Assembly: GCA_030704615.1 (NCBI GenBank)
Contig: CM060731.1
Location: forward strand, 65,888,756 to 65,952,755
DNA length: 64,000 nucleotides
Direction of reading: 5' to 3'
Origin: Takakia lepidozioides
Lineage: Eukaryota > Streptophyta > Takakiopsida > Takakiales > Takakiaceae
Shown one piece after another: positions 48,801-63,800 of the stretch. The position numbers and the translations under genes are program-made. The notes under the pieces are model-generated. The model saw only the letters and a list, made by a program, of their open reading frames with translations. It searched no databases and had not been told where the DNA came from. The first letter of the stretch is position 1, and every line of letters begins with the position of its first letter.

Positions 48801-51800
48801 ACGGCTGGCCCAGGAAGCTCAGATGCAAGTTCAGGAGGTTGCTCCACAGGTTATTTTCGCCTGTCTGTAGAAGGCTTCCTTGTTTCCCATACAACAGGCT
48901 GGCAATTGAGCTTATTCTACACCTTGATCTATGTCTCACTGTCATCAACATGAAACTTCTCTTGTGTTGGTGTCAGCAGAGAAGCAGCACCAAGACATCA
49001 ACTAATTCACTGCTGTCACTGTCAATATTTACGTGCAATTCAGAAGGCATGCCTACTGACAATGTCATTACCCTCTGTTCTAAAAGTTACGTGAGGCATT
49101 AATGCAGGTCATGATTGCCATCAAGCAACTCAGTCAACTAAACAAGAAGGATATCTCCGAGCTCAAATCATTTACACAACCACCTCCACGTCTACTCATT
49201 GTTTTGGAGGCGCTATGCATAATTCTTCAAAAGAATCCGGTGAGAAAACGGATAATTCCTGTAAGCAGCAGTGTTAAAGGTGAACTCACCGACAACTACT
49301 GGCCTGTTGCACGCGAACTTCTGTCACAGGTCTTCCTTTTCCTCCTTAGACCATACCCTGTCTGGGATTAACTTTTCTCACTAACGAATCATGGTCTTGA
49401 TGATCTTACAATAAATGTACCTATACATCTTTTGGATTCATTTGGTCCATGTCAGTAGAACATTTTATTTCACTGAAGTTTGTTGCTGCTGCCAATGTTC
49501 CACTTTAATTTTGTTCCGATGCTTCTAAATTTCAAAAAGGATACAATGGAGAACTTCAAATAGTGAAGCTGAGGCTTTACATGGAAAACTCATAGTTTAA
49601 ACCACTAAATGCAGAAAGAATTTCAGTAGCGTACCATTCCATTTGTGTGTGAATTCTTTGAAATTCTTGCTGCACATTAAAAAGTCTGATGCTAGTCAAG
49701 TTCGTTGCTGCTGCAAATGGTCCAGGTTAATTTTGTTCAGATGCTTCTACATTTCAACAAGGATACAATGGAGAACTTCACTATGGAGAAGTTGAGGCCT
49801 TACATGGAGAACCCACAGTTTAAACCAGAAAAAGTTCAAAGAATTTCAGTAGCCTGCCGTTCCATTTGTGTGTGGATTCGGGCAATGTACAAGTATCATC
49901 ATGCCAAGACTGTGAAGATGGAGCCTCGGATACAGAAACTTAAGGTGCTCTATCTTGTTTTTCCTTCTCAGCTAGTAATTTTAGCGAGCTTTGCAACTCT
50001 TAGGTTTCCAGGTCACATATTAGGCATTGAAATGAAATGAAATGGTGCTTTATAATGTCCGAGGAAAGCTCATAGAGCTTATGGGACAAAATGGAAGAAA
50101 ACATGAGAGAGGAACAAATCCAGAAACCACAATTAATGTTCTAGTGAATGTCTAAGGGTGAAGGCCTCGTGCAGGTAGGCTGCCAAGCATTTTTGATCCT
50201 CATAGTGAAAGACATCAGTGAGAGTTTGGGTTCCACTGAATAAACAGTGGAATCTCCCACGGATCTCGTAGAATAGAGGGCAGTAGAAGAAGTGTTCTTC
50301 AGTTTCAATTTCCTTGCTGCGCCCTATGCAAGCTGGACATAGGCGGTCCTCCCGTTGCAGGCTTTCCCATCTGCCAGTCTCTATCCGTAGGTTGTGGGAA
50401 CCCACCCTGAACCGCCCCAATGCCCTCAGGAGGGAAGGAGATAAGGATGCTGAAAGGCATTGAGAAAGTTTGAGTTGGAAATTTTTCTGTCAACAATTTT
50501 CGGAGATCTTGTGGATTGAGTGTTTCTGCACGGATCATTGTTTTTCTGCATGACAAACTACACTCACAAATCGATCAAGAAATAAAAGTTCAGTACCCTC
50601 GAGACTCAGTTACCACATCACCACTCTACACAGCAAAATGTGAAGATGCAAGGTGAAGTACTTTGTAGGGTTTCTGTAATTCTTTTTCCGGACAGTTCAT
50701 TTAATACGTGATTTTGTTGGTCCAGGTGGCCAATCAAAACCTTGAAACATGCAAGGAAAAGCTGCGAGAGAAACGACAAAATCTGGCAGCTGTTGAAGAG
50801 AACCTACGTCACTTGAAAGCCAGGTAGAATGTTTTCTCAGTTCTTATCCTCTAACTCTTGTCAACACCTAAGCTTGTCTTCTTTTGTTTGACAGCAACCT
50901 GTCATCTGTTAGGGGAGGTCTCACTGAAAGGAAAAGAGCTGGAAAGGATAAGAGGTTTCTAGTGTCCAGGAGACAACCTAAATCCAGCGTCAATAGTGGT
51001 AGTGAAGGCAAAGGTTAATTTTCCATTTTGTATAGAGAACAAGTTGCAATACAGAGCTTTTGCAATCAAATCAAGTGAACTAATGGTGCAGTTCATCATA
51101 TAGGTAGCAACAATTATCTCCAGTTGTAGTAGGCTTCAGCTACTGTGTGCAAAAAGTTTGTATTGATGGCAGGTATGAGAATGCGAGGCTCACAAAGAAC
51201 AGTCTCGCAAGAAAAGCTGAGGATTCAGACTTCAAACTGCAGAGAGCGGTGCGACTGATAACACAGCTGGATGGAGAATGTAGTCGTTGGAGCAAGCAAG
51301 TGAATGATCAGAAAGCACAAAGGGAAAATATGGTTGGTGATGCCCTCTTAGCTGCCAGCTATGTTGCATATCTGGGGGCATTTCCAGCTGCAGTGCGCTT
51401 GCGCAGCTTAGCAGAATGGCAGGCAAGATTCAGCCATATTGAGCTGCCCTACTCCACAGACTTTTCATTCGTCAGTTTCTGCAGCACCCCACAGCACATC
51501 AAAGCTTGGGCTGCTGCAGGCCTTCCTCCGGATCAACATTCTCTTGAAAATGCAATCATTGTTTCAAATAATTCTCGGCCCACACTCCTTCTGGATCCTC
51601 AAGGGCAAGGAAGCAAGTGGATTCATAGCATAACAGATCCACAATCCGCTGTGACCATTGACATACACTCTTCAACTTTTTCTAAGGAAGCTGATCTCTG
51701 CATCTCAATTGGTCGGTTGCTTCTGGTTGAGAATGTTGGTGGCAACATCCCCCCTGATCTCCTCAAACTTATCACATCCCCGAGAATTTCAAGGCCAAAG

Positions 51801-54800
51801 TCCAGCATTGAGCATGGAGGTCTACAATGCCAGTGTGTTCTGTTGTCATATGAGGAAGGCTTCTCTTGCTGCAATGAGGTACACTGTGCTGGACCATTGC
51901 AGTATTTTTTCATTAACAGAGCAGGTTAAATGTAGTTCAGTCTTGCAGAATAAGGGGGCTGGGTAAGAGCTTAAGTGGCTTGCAGATGTTGGAAGAAAAG
52001 CAAGATGAATAAGCATCCTGGATGGGATAGCAAAAAAAGACATTAATGAAATGAATGACACTTTATAGCGTTTGCGGAAATGAAATGAAATGGTACTTCA
52101 TAAAGTGAGCTTATGGGACTAAAGAAAGCAGGAAACAAGAAAGAGAGTGGCCATCAATAAGCAGCCCTCAACAAGCAGAAAGAGCTCATGAGAAAGAGGA
52201 AAATAGAAATAAAAAAGTGGGGAATCCAACAACTGGCCACCACAAATATGAAATTACAACTCAATTTTGAGCCATCAATAAGCAGCCCTCAACAAGCAGA
52301 AAGAGCTCATGAGAAAGAGGAAAATAGAAATAAAAGAGTGGGGAATCCAACAACTGGCCACCACAAATATGAAATTACAACTCAATTTTGAGCTATGGTG
52401 ATCTCATGAAGATATGCTGCAAGGCATCAGGCATCTAATCCTCATAATGGAAGAAACGTAGAAAGTGAGGGAAGGAGGGTGGCCTGAAAGTGACTAGGTA
52501 GAGGTTAGACAAGCTCCCACGAGGAGATATGCACCAGAAACATAAGGGAAAACTTCTCAGAACTAACCACACACTGATGCTGCTTTGTTGCAGGCAGGCG
52601 CCAGTCTCAATGTTGTGGACTTCACTGTTACCTTTCATGGTCTTTGTAGTCAGCTCCTCTCTATAGGTATGCTACGGTCTATTTTTGGCTACAGTTGACT
52701 AGACTCTTGCCCTATGAATATTCTGCTGTATTATTTCTAACATCTTCATTTATCAGCCACTTCATTCCCAGTCTTGCTCGTATCTATTTGGTTGCTTCAT
52801 GCTTTCCTCTTTCTCACAGCTTAGATCAAAAGTCCTTGGCCTGGCGTCATTACCCTTTTCACTGTCAAACCAGGGTTCTACCTCTTTCTTCAGTCCCATG
52901 GGCACTAGGCCCCCTGTGGATGGTGTAGCTTTTGTCAAAGGAGGGAAATTGAAACTGAAGAACATTTCTTCTTTCTATGAGATCTTTCAGAGCTATTCCA
53001 CTATGAGGATATCATATCTGGTTGTTTTTGGTTGTGGACCCCACTCTCTTTCTTCTTTCCTACTTTAAGCTCTTTGTGCTTTCCAGTACGTTATAAAGTC
53101 TCGTTTCACTTAAGTTTTTTGAACTATTTATCATTTGTCCCTGTGTATTCTGCTGAAAATTAGCCATTGTACAATTCCATGATGATCTTTGGCTGTATAA
53201 TTCAGCATTGTCTGTCTTTGACTTGGCAAAGACTCCATAGGCAAGCCTAAGAAAGGGTAGACCTGTGAAGATATTTGGAACTGTGACTTCAGCTGCTGAG
53301 AAGGAGAGACCAGACCTAGAGGAGGAACGTAATCAGCTATTACACCAACGACTGTTGTTGAACTGTCGCCTGCATGAGATGGAAGACCAGATCTTAACTC
53401 TTCTACAGGGCACCATGGTACAGATCTGACCAATCTTGGTATTCGTGTTGACATGGTACTCTGTCGGTATGACAAGTTGACATTAGATACTTGCTGGGAT
53501 GGAGTTTGGAGGAAATAGCTATCCATAACACAGATATATGGTTTCTATGTTTCTATTGGTCAAAAAACAGAGGTCTTGGCAACAACTTTTGTTTTTTGCA
53601 GGAAACTATTCTCGATAATGAGGTATTGGAAGAAGCTCTGTCAAAAGCAACAGCCATGCATGCTGGTATTCAGGTATGTTCTTCCTTAAATGCCATGTGG
53701 ATGTAAACATAATAAGTAAGAACATTTCTCTCTATGGGTTGCAGGTCAATCTTAGCAAAACTTAGATCATGGTTCTCCATGGCCAGGCGGACTGGAGATT
53801 CATCTTCAACCAACAGGAGATTGAGATCGTCAAATCATATTAATACCTGGGTCTGGTTATCCACTTTCCCAAATTCCAGTTTGCACTGACTGCCGTGGAC
53901 AGATCGACACAGGGCAAGGCCTCCATCCACCTTCAGGCCAAATGCAAACAGAGACACATCTGCGCCCCGCCCAACCAAAAAGTGGCTATTGGAGATTCTT
54001 CTATTCCCCTCTTTATTGGAGGCCTTCGGCTTTGAAAGCTCTGAAGTACCTCTTCTTACTTGCTTGAGGCACATCACTTGATATATCCTGATGCTCAGTC
54101 ATTGTATCACTCCCCAAGCCAATCTCCCTTTCCCATAACCTCCAAACCCCTGCATTCCACTTCTATCGAGAGACATTCTTGGTGCTCCGAGATGATAGAA
54201 TCTTCAGGCGAAATTACCTTTCAGCATCCTTATCTCCTTCCCTCCTGAGGACATTGGGGCGGTTCAGGGTGGGTTCCCACAACCTACGGATAGAGACTGG
54301 CGGATGGGAAAACCTGCAACGGGAGGACCGCCTATGTTCAGCTTGCATAGGGCGCAGCCGAGAAATTGGAACTGAAGAACACTTCTTCTACTTCCCTCTA
54401 TACTACGAGATCCGTGGGGGATTCCACTGTTTATTCAGTGGAACCCAATCGCTCTGAAGTCTCCCACTATGAGGATCAGAAATGCTTGGCAGCTTACCTG
54501 CACGAGGCCTTCACCCTTAGACAATCACTAGAGCATTAGTTCTTATTCTTGGGTTCTGGTTTTGTTTCCTCTCTCATGTTTTCTTCCATTTTGTCCCATA
54601 AGCTCTATGAGCTTTCCGCGGACGTTATAAAGCACCATTTCATTTCTTGTTGCTTTTTTAGTTGCTTCTGGGCTGCTTTTGGCTGTGGTTCTGGTAGGTG
54701 GGAAAATCTGCAACATGACAACCGCCTATGCCCCCCTTAGGCTGGGAACTACGGGGAAATCGAAAGTGAAAAACACTTCTTCTTTCACTGCCCTTTATAC

Positions 54801-57800
54801 TATGAGATCCATGGGGGATTCAACTGTCCATTCTGGGATACCCAATCTCTCACGGAGGTCTTCCATTATGAGGATCAGAAATGCTTGGCAGCTCACCTAC
54901 ATGTAGTGTTGACTCTTAGACGATCCCATGAAGATTACTGGCTTTTGGGCTGTTTGTGGCCCCTCTCACTCATCAAGCATGCTGCACCTACTTTAGCCCC
55001 TTTTATAGCTAACCTCTTCAATGAGGTGGTGCAACGGGGCTTTCCAACAGAGTGGACAAAGAGCATCATCCACCCACTTTTCAAGAGCGGTGACAGGCTC
55101 GCACCGACAAACTATCGTACTATCATGGTGTCCTTGTTACTTGCTAAACTGTTTGGGGCAGTAGTGGCCATGGAACTGGATGATTGGGCCGAGTCCTCTC
55201 GCATTCGTGCTGAGGGACAGGCTGGTTTCCGTCGCAACTGATCCACTATTGACCACTATTGACCAGACTAGAGATTGAGACTGAAGAACATTTCTTTCAC
55301 TGTCCCTTAGACAATCGCTAGAACATTAATTGTGGTTTCTGGATTTGTTCCTCTCTCATGTTTTCTTCCATTTTGTCCCATAAGCTCTACGAGCTTTCCG
55401 CGGACGTTATAAAGCACCATTTCATTTCATTTCACTTTCACTGTCCTCTGTACTATGAAGCCTGGGGCCACTACTTCTGCCTAGAGATAGCCATTCCCTG
55501 ACGAAGTGTTCTGTTACAGAGGATCAGAGATGCCTTGTGGCATATCTTAACAACGCTCTCCACCTTAGAGATTCTCTCGAAGTCAAAAATGTGGTGGCTG
55601 GTTGTTGGGCCCCCACTTTCCTTGTTTCCTACTTTGCTTTGTCCCATATGCTCTATGAGCTTTCCGTGGACATTTGTTCTAAGCAACAGGGGCTATTTAT
55701 GAGACTTTTACCCTCTTTCCCACTTACTGCTGATGCAAGCACAGGTCACAAGGCAACAAATAGCAGAGTCTAATGAAGGCATAAGCCCCTGTCTATCATG
55801 TGCTTACCATGGACTGCATTTAAATAATCTGAGGACATCAAGCTGATTTCTGATAGGCCTGTAGAAATTTCGAGGTGACAATTTCATGACAAGGTGTGTA
55901 GGGAAGGATGCAAAGAGCAATATCAACAGAAGAATCGGTGGATAGGACGTGTAAACGCTACAAACCTATTGCAGAGAGGGCAAGCATTATGTACTCCAGC
56001 ATTGTAGACATTTCAAAGGTGCAGCTTGCAAAAGATCAAAATTGTTTCTTGTACAGTCTGCTTCATACGAACTGCTAATAACTAACTTAGAAGCCTCAGG
56101 TTCTCAAGCAAAGAGAGTAGATGTGGGTCCTGATACAATAGCATAGAATGAATTTCTTGCATGCATTCTGGTCTCTGCGACTCCCAATCTCTTGGCCTCA
56201 CAGAACACTATGCTGACCTGGTGGGGTTGCAGCTGGAAGCTGTATATCAGTGGACATTGCCCTGGTTTAGGAATGTGTACAGTATGAGCATGCATCGCAC
56301 AACAGCATTGAATCCTGTTGAATTTGAGACACGACTAATGTACTTGATCCACAAGGTTACAACTGCCGTTTATAAACGTGTCTGCAGCAGTCTCTTGCTA
56401 CGCCATCGACTCCTGTTTGGCCTTCTTGTTGCATTTAGGTGAGAATTAGAGTCTTTGCATGCTTTCAAGCTTTAAACAAGCATAAATTATGGTGCCACTT
56501 CACCCTAAAAGGGGCTACTGCCTTCTGTTGGAAAGGTATTGACCCACACATAGCAATGTGGCTTTGAACCCATGATCGCTTGCAATGCGGCCCTGTGCAC
56601 TGGGCAATTTGTTGAATGCTTTCCAAGTTCAATGTCTTACCAAGGCAATGGAGTTAGAGTGTTTCTAATGTGAGCCTTGGCCAAGGGTTGCAGAATAGCA
56701 CAGGCAAGACAAGAGGTGCAACAAGAGGAGTGGATGTTTTTGTTACATTGTCAAGCTGCATCTACACATGCTACTACTACACAACTTCATTGTCCTTCTT
56801 GGCTGCAGCCCTCCTCAATGGAGTGGACGCATCTTTGCCTTCTTTCCACCCTTCCAAGGTACTTTTCTCTTCCATACAAAGGTTTCTGAGCAACATATTG
56901 TTTTAAGTAATCTGGAGTATATAGCCAGGTCCAGCATGCATGGTGCAGCTTACTACAATATTACGCAGTGATTTCCTTGCTCTCAGTAGCCCAAGCGATG
57001 TGAGATGATAGTTTATGACTCAGATTTCCACTTCCTATTTTTGTCTATGTTTAGCATTCAGGAGACTAAAGAAATAAGAAATAAACTTGATAACATCAAT
57101 GCAACCAGATGTACTAGTAGGCCAAAATTCTAAGAAGATTTACTTTAGACCTGTAATTATCACACTTCTGAAGTTGGGTCTGTATCAACAGGTTTCAAGG
57201 CCTTGTGGAAGATTTGCACCAGAAAAGTTGGCAAGAGTTTTTTGAGAGGACTAGTCATTCCCAACTTCCTGCACCTTGGCAAGATAAACTAGGGCCTTTT
57301 AGGTCTCTCCTCGTGATACGCTGTCTTCAACCTAACAAGGTATGTTTTCTGGTTGCACAGTATATAATCATACTGAACATTTAATTTGTGAAGGATAAGC
57401 CTAAGAAGTACTATCTATATATCATGGAGAATAACACTTGCCTTCGAAAATTCCACGAAGTGCTGAGATCAAGTACATCTCAAAGAGATCATCAAGAGAA
57501 GTTGCAGAAGAGCTAACCAACAATTACTTGGATCTCTGGTAATGTTTAAACAAACACTCTTTTATCCCGCAGATAACAGAGGCTCATGAGAATCACCTTA
57601 GCTTAAACATTGGTGCAAATTTGCCAGCTGGTCAGCAAGTGTTTTTGAAATCATGAATAAGAAGTATGTACCAAATAATATACCAAGTCATTTGTTAGAA
57701 ACATTCTTTTGATATCCACAGTAAGAAATGAAATGAAATGGTGCTTTATAACGTCCGCAGAAAGCTCGTAGAGCTTATGGGACAAAATGGAAGAAAACAT

Positions 57801-60800
57801 GAGAGAGGAACAAATCCAGAAACCACAATTAATGTTCTAGCGATTGTCTAAGGGTGAAGGCCTCGTGTAGGTAGGCTGCCAAGCATTTTTTATCCTCATA
57901 GTGAAAGACATCAGTGAGAGTTTGGGTTCCACTGAATAAACAGTGGAATCTCCCACGGATCTCGTAGTATAGAGGGCAGTAGAAGAAGAAGTGTTCTTCA
58001 GTTTCAATTTCCTTGCTGCGCCCTATGCAAGCTGGACATAGGCGGTCCTCCCGTTGCAGGTTTTCCCATCTGCCAGTCTCTATCCGTAGGTTGTGGGAAT
58101 CCACCCTGAACCGCCCCAATGCCCTCAAGAGGGAAGGAGATAAGGGTGCTGAAAGGTAATTTGGTCTCAAGATTCTATCATCGCGGAGCACCAAGAATGT
58201 CTCTCGATAGAAGTGGAGCTTTGTTGTGAGATTGGGTAGCATCCAAGTTCTCTTGACATGTAATTCCATAAGCTCTCTCCGAATGAGTCTGTTGCGGTCA
58301 TGTCGCCCAGAACTCACAACCATAGATGGTAGCAGGGCTGACGACAGTGTCAAACAGCCACTTTTTGGTCGGGGGATGCCGCAGATGTATTTGCTTACAT
58401 TTGGCCTGAAGGCGGACGGAGGCCGCCTTACCTTTAGTCAATCTGTCCAAGGCTGTGGCTGCAAAGTGAAACTTGGGGGAGTTGATAACCAGACCTAGGT
58501 ACCGGTATGATTTCACAATCTCAATTTCCTGCTGGTTGAAGATGAATCTACGATCAGCCTGGCCATTGAAGACCATGATCTTGGTCTTGCTAAGATTGAC
58601 TTGCATCCCATAGTCTTTGCAGAACTGTTCCAAAATTTTGAGATGGCGAGAAAGAAATCCATCCCAAAAATTAATTCATTATTGTAGCACATGGAATACC
58701 ATACATTCTAGGTGGTGAAAATGCTGGCTGAATCACCAGGAACAAGTTTGATTTGTATAAGAGAAATTCCTAGAAACTGCTTCAAAAATAATCTTAAGTA
58801 TTTTTAAGTGAAAAAAGTTTGTTGCTTTTGAAACCCATACCTGGAAGATACTGTCATCTCAAAGAACACTGCAGAACTGTGACCGCTTGACAGCTGTTGT
58901 CACCCAGTTCAATAAGATGTAGCACGAAGAAAGGATTATTTGATGCTATGTCGGATAGCGCAGATATTATGCTACGTCATCAGTAGGCTGGTAGCCTTCA
59001 CTAGCTTACAGCCCTGTTGATGCCTTGCATGAAGGTGCCGTGGTTCTGACTGCTGAAGAGGTGATTTCTTCCTGGTAACCGAACTCAAAACTTGCTTTGA
59101 AGATCAATCAACTTTGCATCACATGATACTTCCAACTGCACCAGATAAGCATTATGCTATGTCTATGTGCTTTTGGAAATGTATTAGGTGATAGAGGCAG
59201 CTAGTAAGCTTGTCAAGGAGCAATTACTCTTGGAGGACGAGGACCAAATCATGCTAACAATGGAGGATGCTTTTGATGAATCCAATCCCGACATGCCAAT
59301 CACTTGCATCTTCCAAGATGTGGCGGCACCTATAGATGAGGTCCTATTTCTGCCATCCATGCTTGCTTTGAAAATTGCACCTGGACTCCCACTCAGCCAT
59401 TCCTTCGCTTGAGTGGTGATTGCTTGAATCAAAAATTTGAAAAATACGTCCAGTTTTCATGTTCCACACACCCTGGCACTTCAATGAGCGAAAGATAGCC
59501 TCCAGTTTAGCATAAATATGGCTCTTGAGACATATCTCTGATGAATGCAGATTTTGAGCTTTGCAAAAAGACGCAGCATGCTGCAAAAATTGTGGGTGTT
59601 TTCTCTAGACCATGGCCAGGTACATTTCTTCCTCTAGTCACTCGACTATTGTCATGTTATTTAATTGGATATTTTGGTATTGAACCTATTACTGTTTCTT
59701 ACTTGCAGGGACCCAAAATTTTGGAAGCTGTTAGGGAAGCGGCAGTATGGGGAAAGTAAGTCGGTAAATTTATGTATACTTCTGAAGTATTTGTATAAAA
59801 TTCTCTAATAAGAACTGCATCACATGCAACATAAAAATCGTGCATCATTGTGGTAGCAATTCTTACTGAACTTCTAAAATCACAGAAAATATTCTTGTCT
59901 CGCGTACTACTGAAATAAAACTTCAAGCATTTTTCATCAACTTATAATAAAAAATCTAAGCAGAAAATTAAACAGGCTAGGGTCTGAGAGCATAAACAAG
60001 CTGCAATATTATGGGTGGCATCTTAATAATTTACCCAAAAGAATAAACATTGACTATTCTATATAAATGGTAAATAGGTAATCCGAGATGATGTATATCT
60101 AGATAAATACATTGTTAACAGCCATTAATCAAAGTTCTTATAATAGTGGGGAGGAACAGAAAGAAGAAAACAATGAAAACCAGGTAGCCAAGTGGTGGGT
60201 CTCAGGAATCAATGCGAGGTGTATAGGGTAGATGACCAGTATGTTTCAGTGAGAGAAGGGAGTCCTGATGGCAATGTGGCCCTGCCAAAACAGGGTGCAT
60301 GAATTGGTGTATTTTGCACCATGGATTATTTTGCTGCAGGAGAGAAGTACAGATTTGTGGACAAATATATGTTATAAGTGATGATACTAGAAGTAATCTT
60401 ACAAAGCATTGCTATGGATGCTGAAACTACTAATATGAATGTCTTTTCTTGGTTCTGCATACAGATGGGTCTTGTTGCAAAATTGTCATACAAATGTAGG
60501 GTGGATAAATAGTACCTTGGAGATTACCTTAACCAATGTAAGGAAAACAGTTGCCGTACACAACAATTTTCGTCTTTGGATGACAACGATTCCAACGAGT
60601 CACCAACCTGCAAATCTTGTGAAAAACAGGTCTGTTCCATGTCCCCCCCACTTTGGACACCCAACTCTTTTCCTTCCGTGACAAATGAAAAATCTGTACC
60701 TGGAAAACCAAATGGTAGCCACATCTGAAGCCAAAATGGGTTGATCAAGTCATGTTTAAGCTGCTCTCCTTGTAGAGCAGGATTATTGGTTCTAAGCTAA

Positions 60801-63800
60801 GTCTTCTAAATGAGTCTGAAAAGACTGTCACTGCTAAAGGAGTCACCACCAACCAACAAATTTGACAGACAAAGAGAACCAATATCTTTGTCATACTCTT
60901 GGACTGTTGCTTGTGCGGTGTCATATTCTTTTGTGGGGTATGGCACAGCTTGAAGGTTGTAGTGGAGCCTCCAGATGGGTTGAAATCCAAGGTTGTGCAC
61001 ATTCTCTTGTCGCAACAAGCTAATGAAGTTTACAAAGTACGTGTTTTTCCCTGAAGACAAGGTTTTGGTTTTGAGCTGAAAGATTATCATTCTAAAACAC
61101 CGTGACATACAGAGGAACTGTGGAGATAAAATTTGGTCTATGTACTAGGATAGACAATGGCTTGTTTTGCACGCAAAGAGGCTCACTGTCAACGTCTAAA
61201 CCCTGTAAAGCAAATGCAGGGACAAAAGATGGGAAAGACAATATGCAGTGACATACACCACTCTCGAGCATTTTTCCGACTCGCTATATTTCATTCATTG
61301 CTGCAACAACGTGGAAGTGCTGGTGCCATAGGGTGCGTACTTTACCACCTATTGTCTTCTTCAAGAGCTCAGTGAAAGTGACATTAAAAGAGAGATAGCT
61401 GCGCATTTGGGAGAAAAAATGATGAGAGCATCCTCCTCCTGTGAGCATCAGGAAGAGACAGTAACGTGTCTTCCTTTTCAGTCGATTTGCTAGAAGACGC
61501 ATTGTATAAAGCTGGACAATGTTCCTTGTTTGCATTTGGGACAAGTTTGAGAACAAAGAGTGGTTCCGGATCCCACCACAGCCCCTTTTTCTGCCCCTGC
61601 CCAAACAAGAGGCAGAAATCATGGCCACAGCATAATGCAGTAAGTACATTCTCTCTCTCTCCCAAACACTCTCACTTTATCTACCATAGGGACCCTGGAC
61701 CTATCCTGGATGTGAAACAATTCTTTTTCTTCTCTCTAGTTTACTTTCTCTTTGAGCTTCACGCAGACGTTATAAAGTACCATTTCGTTTCTATTAACAA
61801 AGAAATGGAAAACATAGTTTATAAACCCAAAACATGTATACTACAGTATACTAAAGCCTGAAGCCTTATGGTTGGCAGGTGGAATGTGCCCTTGCAGCTG
61901 AGTCTCGGTGATTTTAATCTTGCAAAGTCACAACTTGAGAAATTTTCTTTGGTACAAGATTGGGTGAATGAGCACAGGGAGGAGGAAGGTGCAGAGGGCT
62001 TGAGGGGCATGCGATACATGTTAACGGAGATTGTGTATGGAGGCTATGTTGTGGATGCACTGGACCACCAATGCCTCCAGCAGCTGTTTGATCACTGCTT
62101 TGCCACAAGTATGTCCATGTGCCTATCTGAACAGACTTCAATATACTGCAAATAATACATGCCTCTTTGTTGTCCACCAAACGGAAGGTTGTAGCCCTTC
62201 CGGGTGAAGTGACACCATAACACACACCAGCTTTGGCAGGAGTCTTCCTCTCTCTTTCTCCTCTGACTAGGCTACAGCAAATGACGTCTTATGAGTACAT
62301 TCTCTTCTCAGACTCTTTGTTCATAAGTGTAATTCCCAAGGAGCCCTTGTTGTGGAATTAGGGCATTTCTGCTGCTCTCAAAAAAGGCTTTTTCTATTTC
62401 CCTCTCCTGTTAAACTGCTTACAGAATCTACATATTCCTGCGGTTTGATCAAAATGTGTTGGTCCAGGGGATGATTCCGGAGGTTTTCTTGGGGCAATGT
62501 ATGGGTATTTGCCAAAAGAAGCTGGAACACTTGAAGATCTTATCAGTCACACTCTCACTTTACCAGACAGAGATGACCCTGAGGTACCGTGTTTGTTGGT
62601 CCCCATCCTGTCAAGTTTCTACCAGATAGCTCTATCTGACGCATCCCTTAACAGAACTGTGCTATGTTTGCACTCATGCGTTGTGAAGTTATGCACAGTT
62701 GGCTGACAATGCCTGTGCACCTGCAAGTAGGTAATGGGTCTACCCAAGGATGCTGCAACTGGCCATGCGCTTAGAGATGCTCAAGAACTTTTCACAGCTG
62801 CGATTTCATTGGAGTCCCGCAAGAAGTTGTTATTTGCCCCCTTGAACTTCATGTCTGAAACCAAGGCTGTATGGCATCTTGCCCTTTTATACTTGAGCCT
62901 CAAACTGCATATGCTTACTTCCTTGTGTTATGAAGTGATTATTCTTGTAAGCAAGACTTCCAGATTCAGTGTCCAGATGGAGATAGGCACATAGCTTAAC
63001 TTACTGTGGGAGGATAGGTTTGTCCAGCTTACACCACACTAGTAGTGGAGATGGAGCATGAGCTCCTATTCTATCAGACAAAAGGGAGATATCTAGTGAC
63101 TGCTCATCTGTAGTTTGAAAACCGGAAATGCTTTGCTGCTAACATGCACGAGGTGCTTCGTCTTCATCCAGGGATTTAGGCCTGGTTGTCTAGTGCTTTC
63201 TTTCTGGGAAAACCTGCAACGGGAGGACCGCCTATGTCCAGCTTGCATAGGGCGCAGCAAGGAAATTGAAACTGAAGAACACTTCTTCTTCTACTGCCCT
63301 CTATACTACGAGATCCGTGGGAGATTCCACTGTTTATTCAGTGGAACCCAAACTCTCACTATGAGGATCAAAAATGCTTGGCAGCCTACCTACACGAGGC
63401 CTTCACCCTTAGACAATCGCTAGAACATTAATTGTGGTTTCTGGATTTGTTCCTCTCTCATGTTTTCTTCCATTTTGTCCCATAAGCTCTACGAGCTTTC
63501 CGCGGACGTTATAAAGCACCATTTCATTTCATTTCATTTCTTTGGTAGATGTTTTTGTCCATAAGCTCTTCATGCTTCTTGTGGACCCTTGTTTCTTTCA
63601 GTTGCTTTCGGGCTGCTTTTTGGCTTTGGTTTTGTCTCCGCTCTCTTGTGTTTTTTTCCACTTTGTCCCATAAGCTCTTTGAGCTTTCCATGGACGTTAT
63701 AAAGTACCATTTCATTTCATTGCTTTCATTAGTATCTGAGGCATTTTGGTTTCGGAAATCGCTGCTGACCTTTATTTTTTCAGATAGTTCTTTGTGCTTT

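Noticed and set aside
61466-61640. extra dynein exon (VDLLEDALYKAGQ)
   Set aside because: The flanking exons join directly in phase (61332 to 61879) and produce the expected GWN motif, so no exon is needed here.
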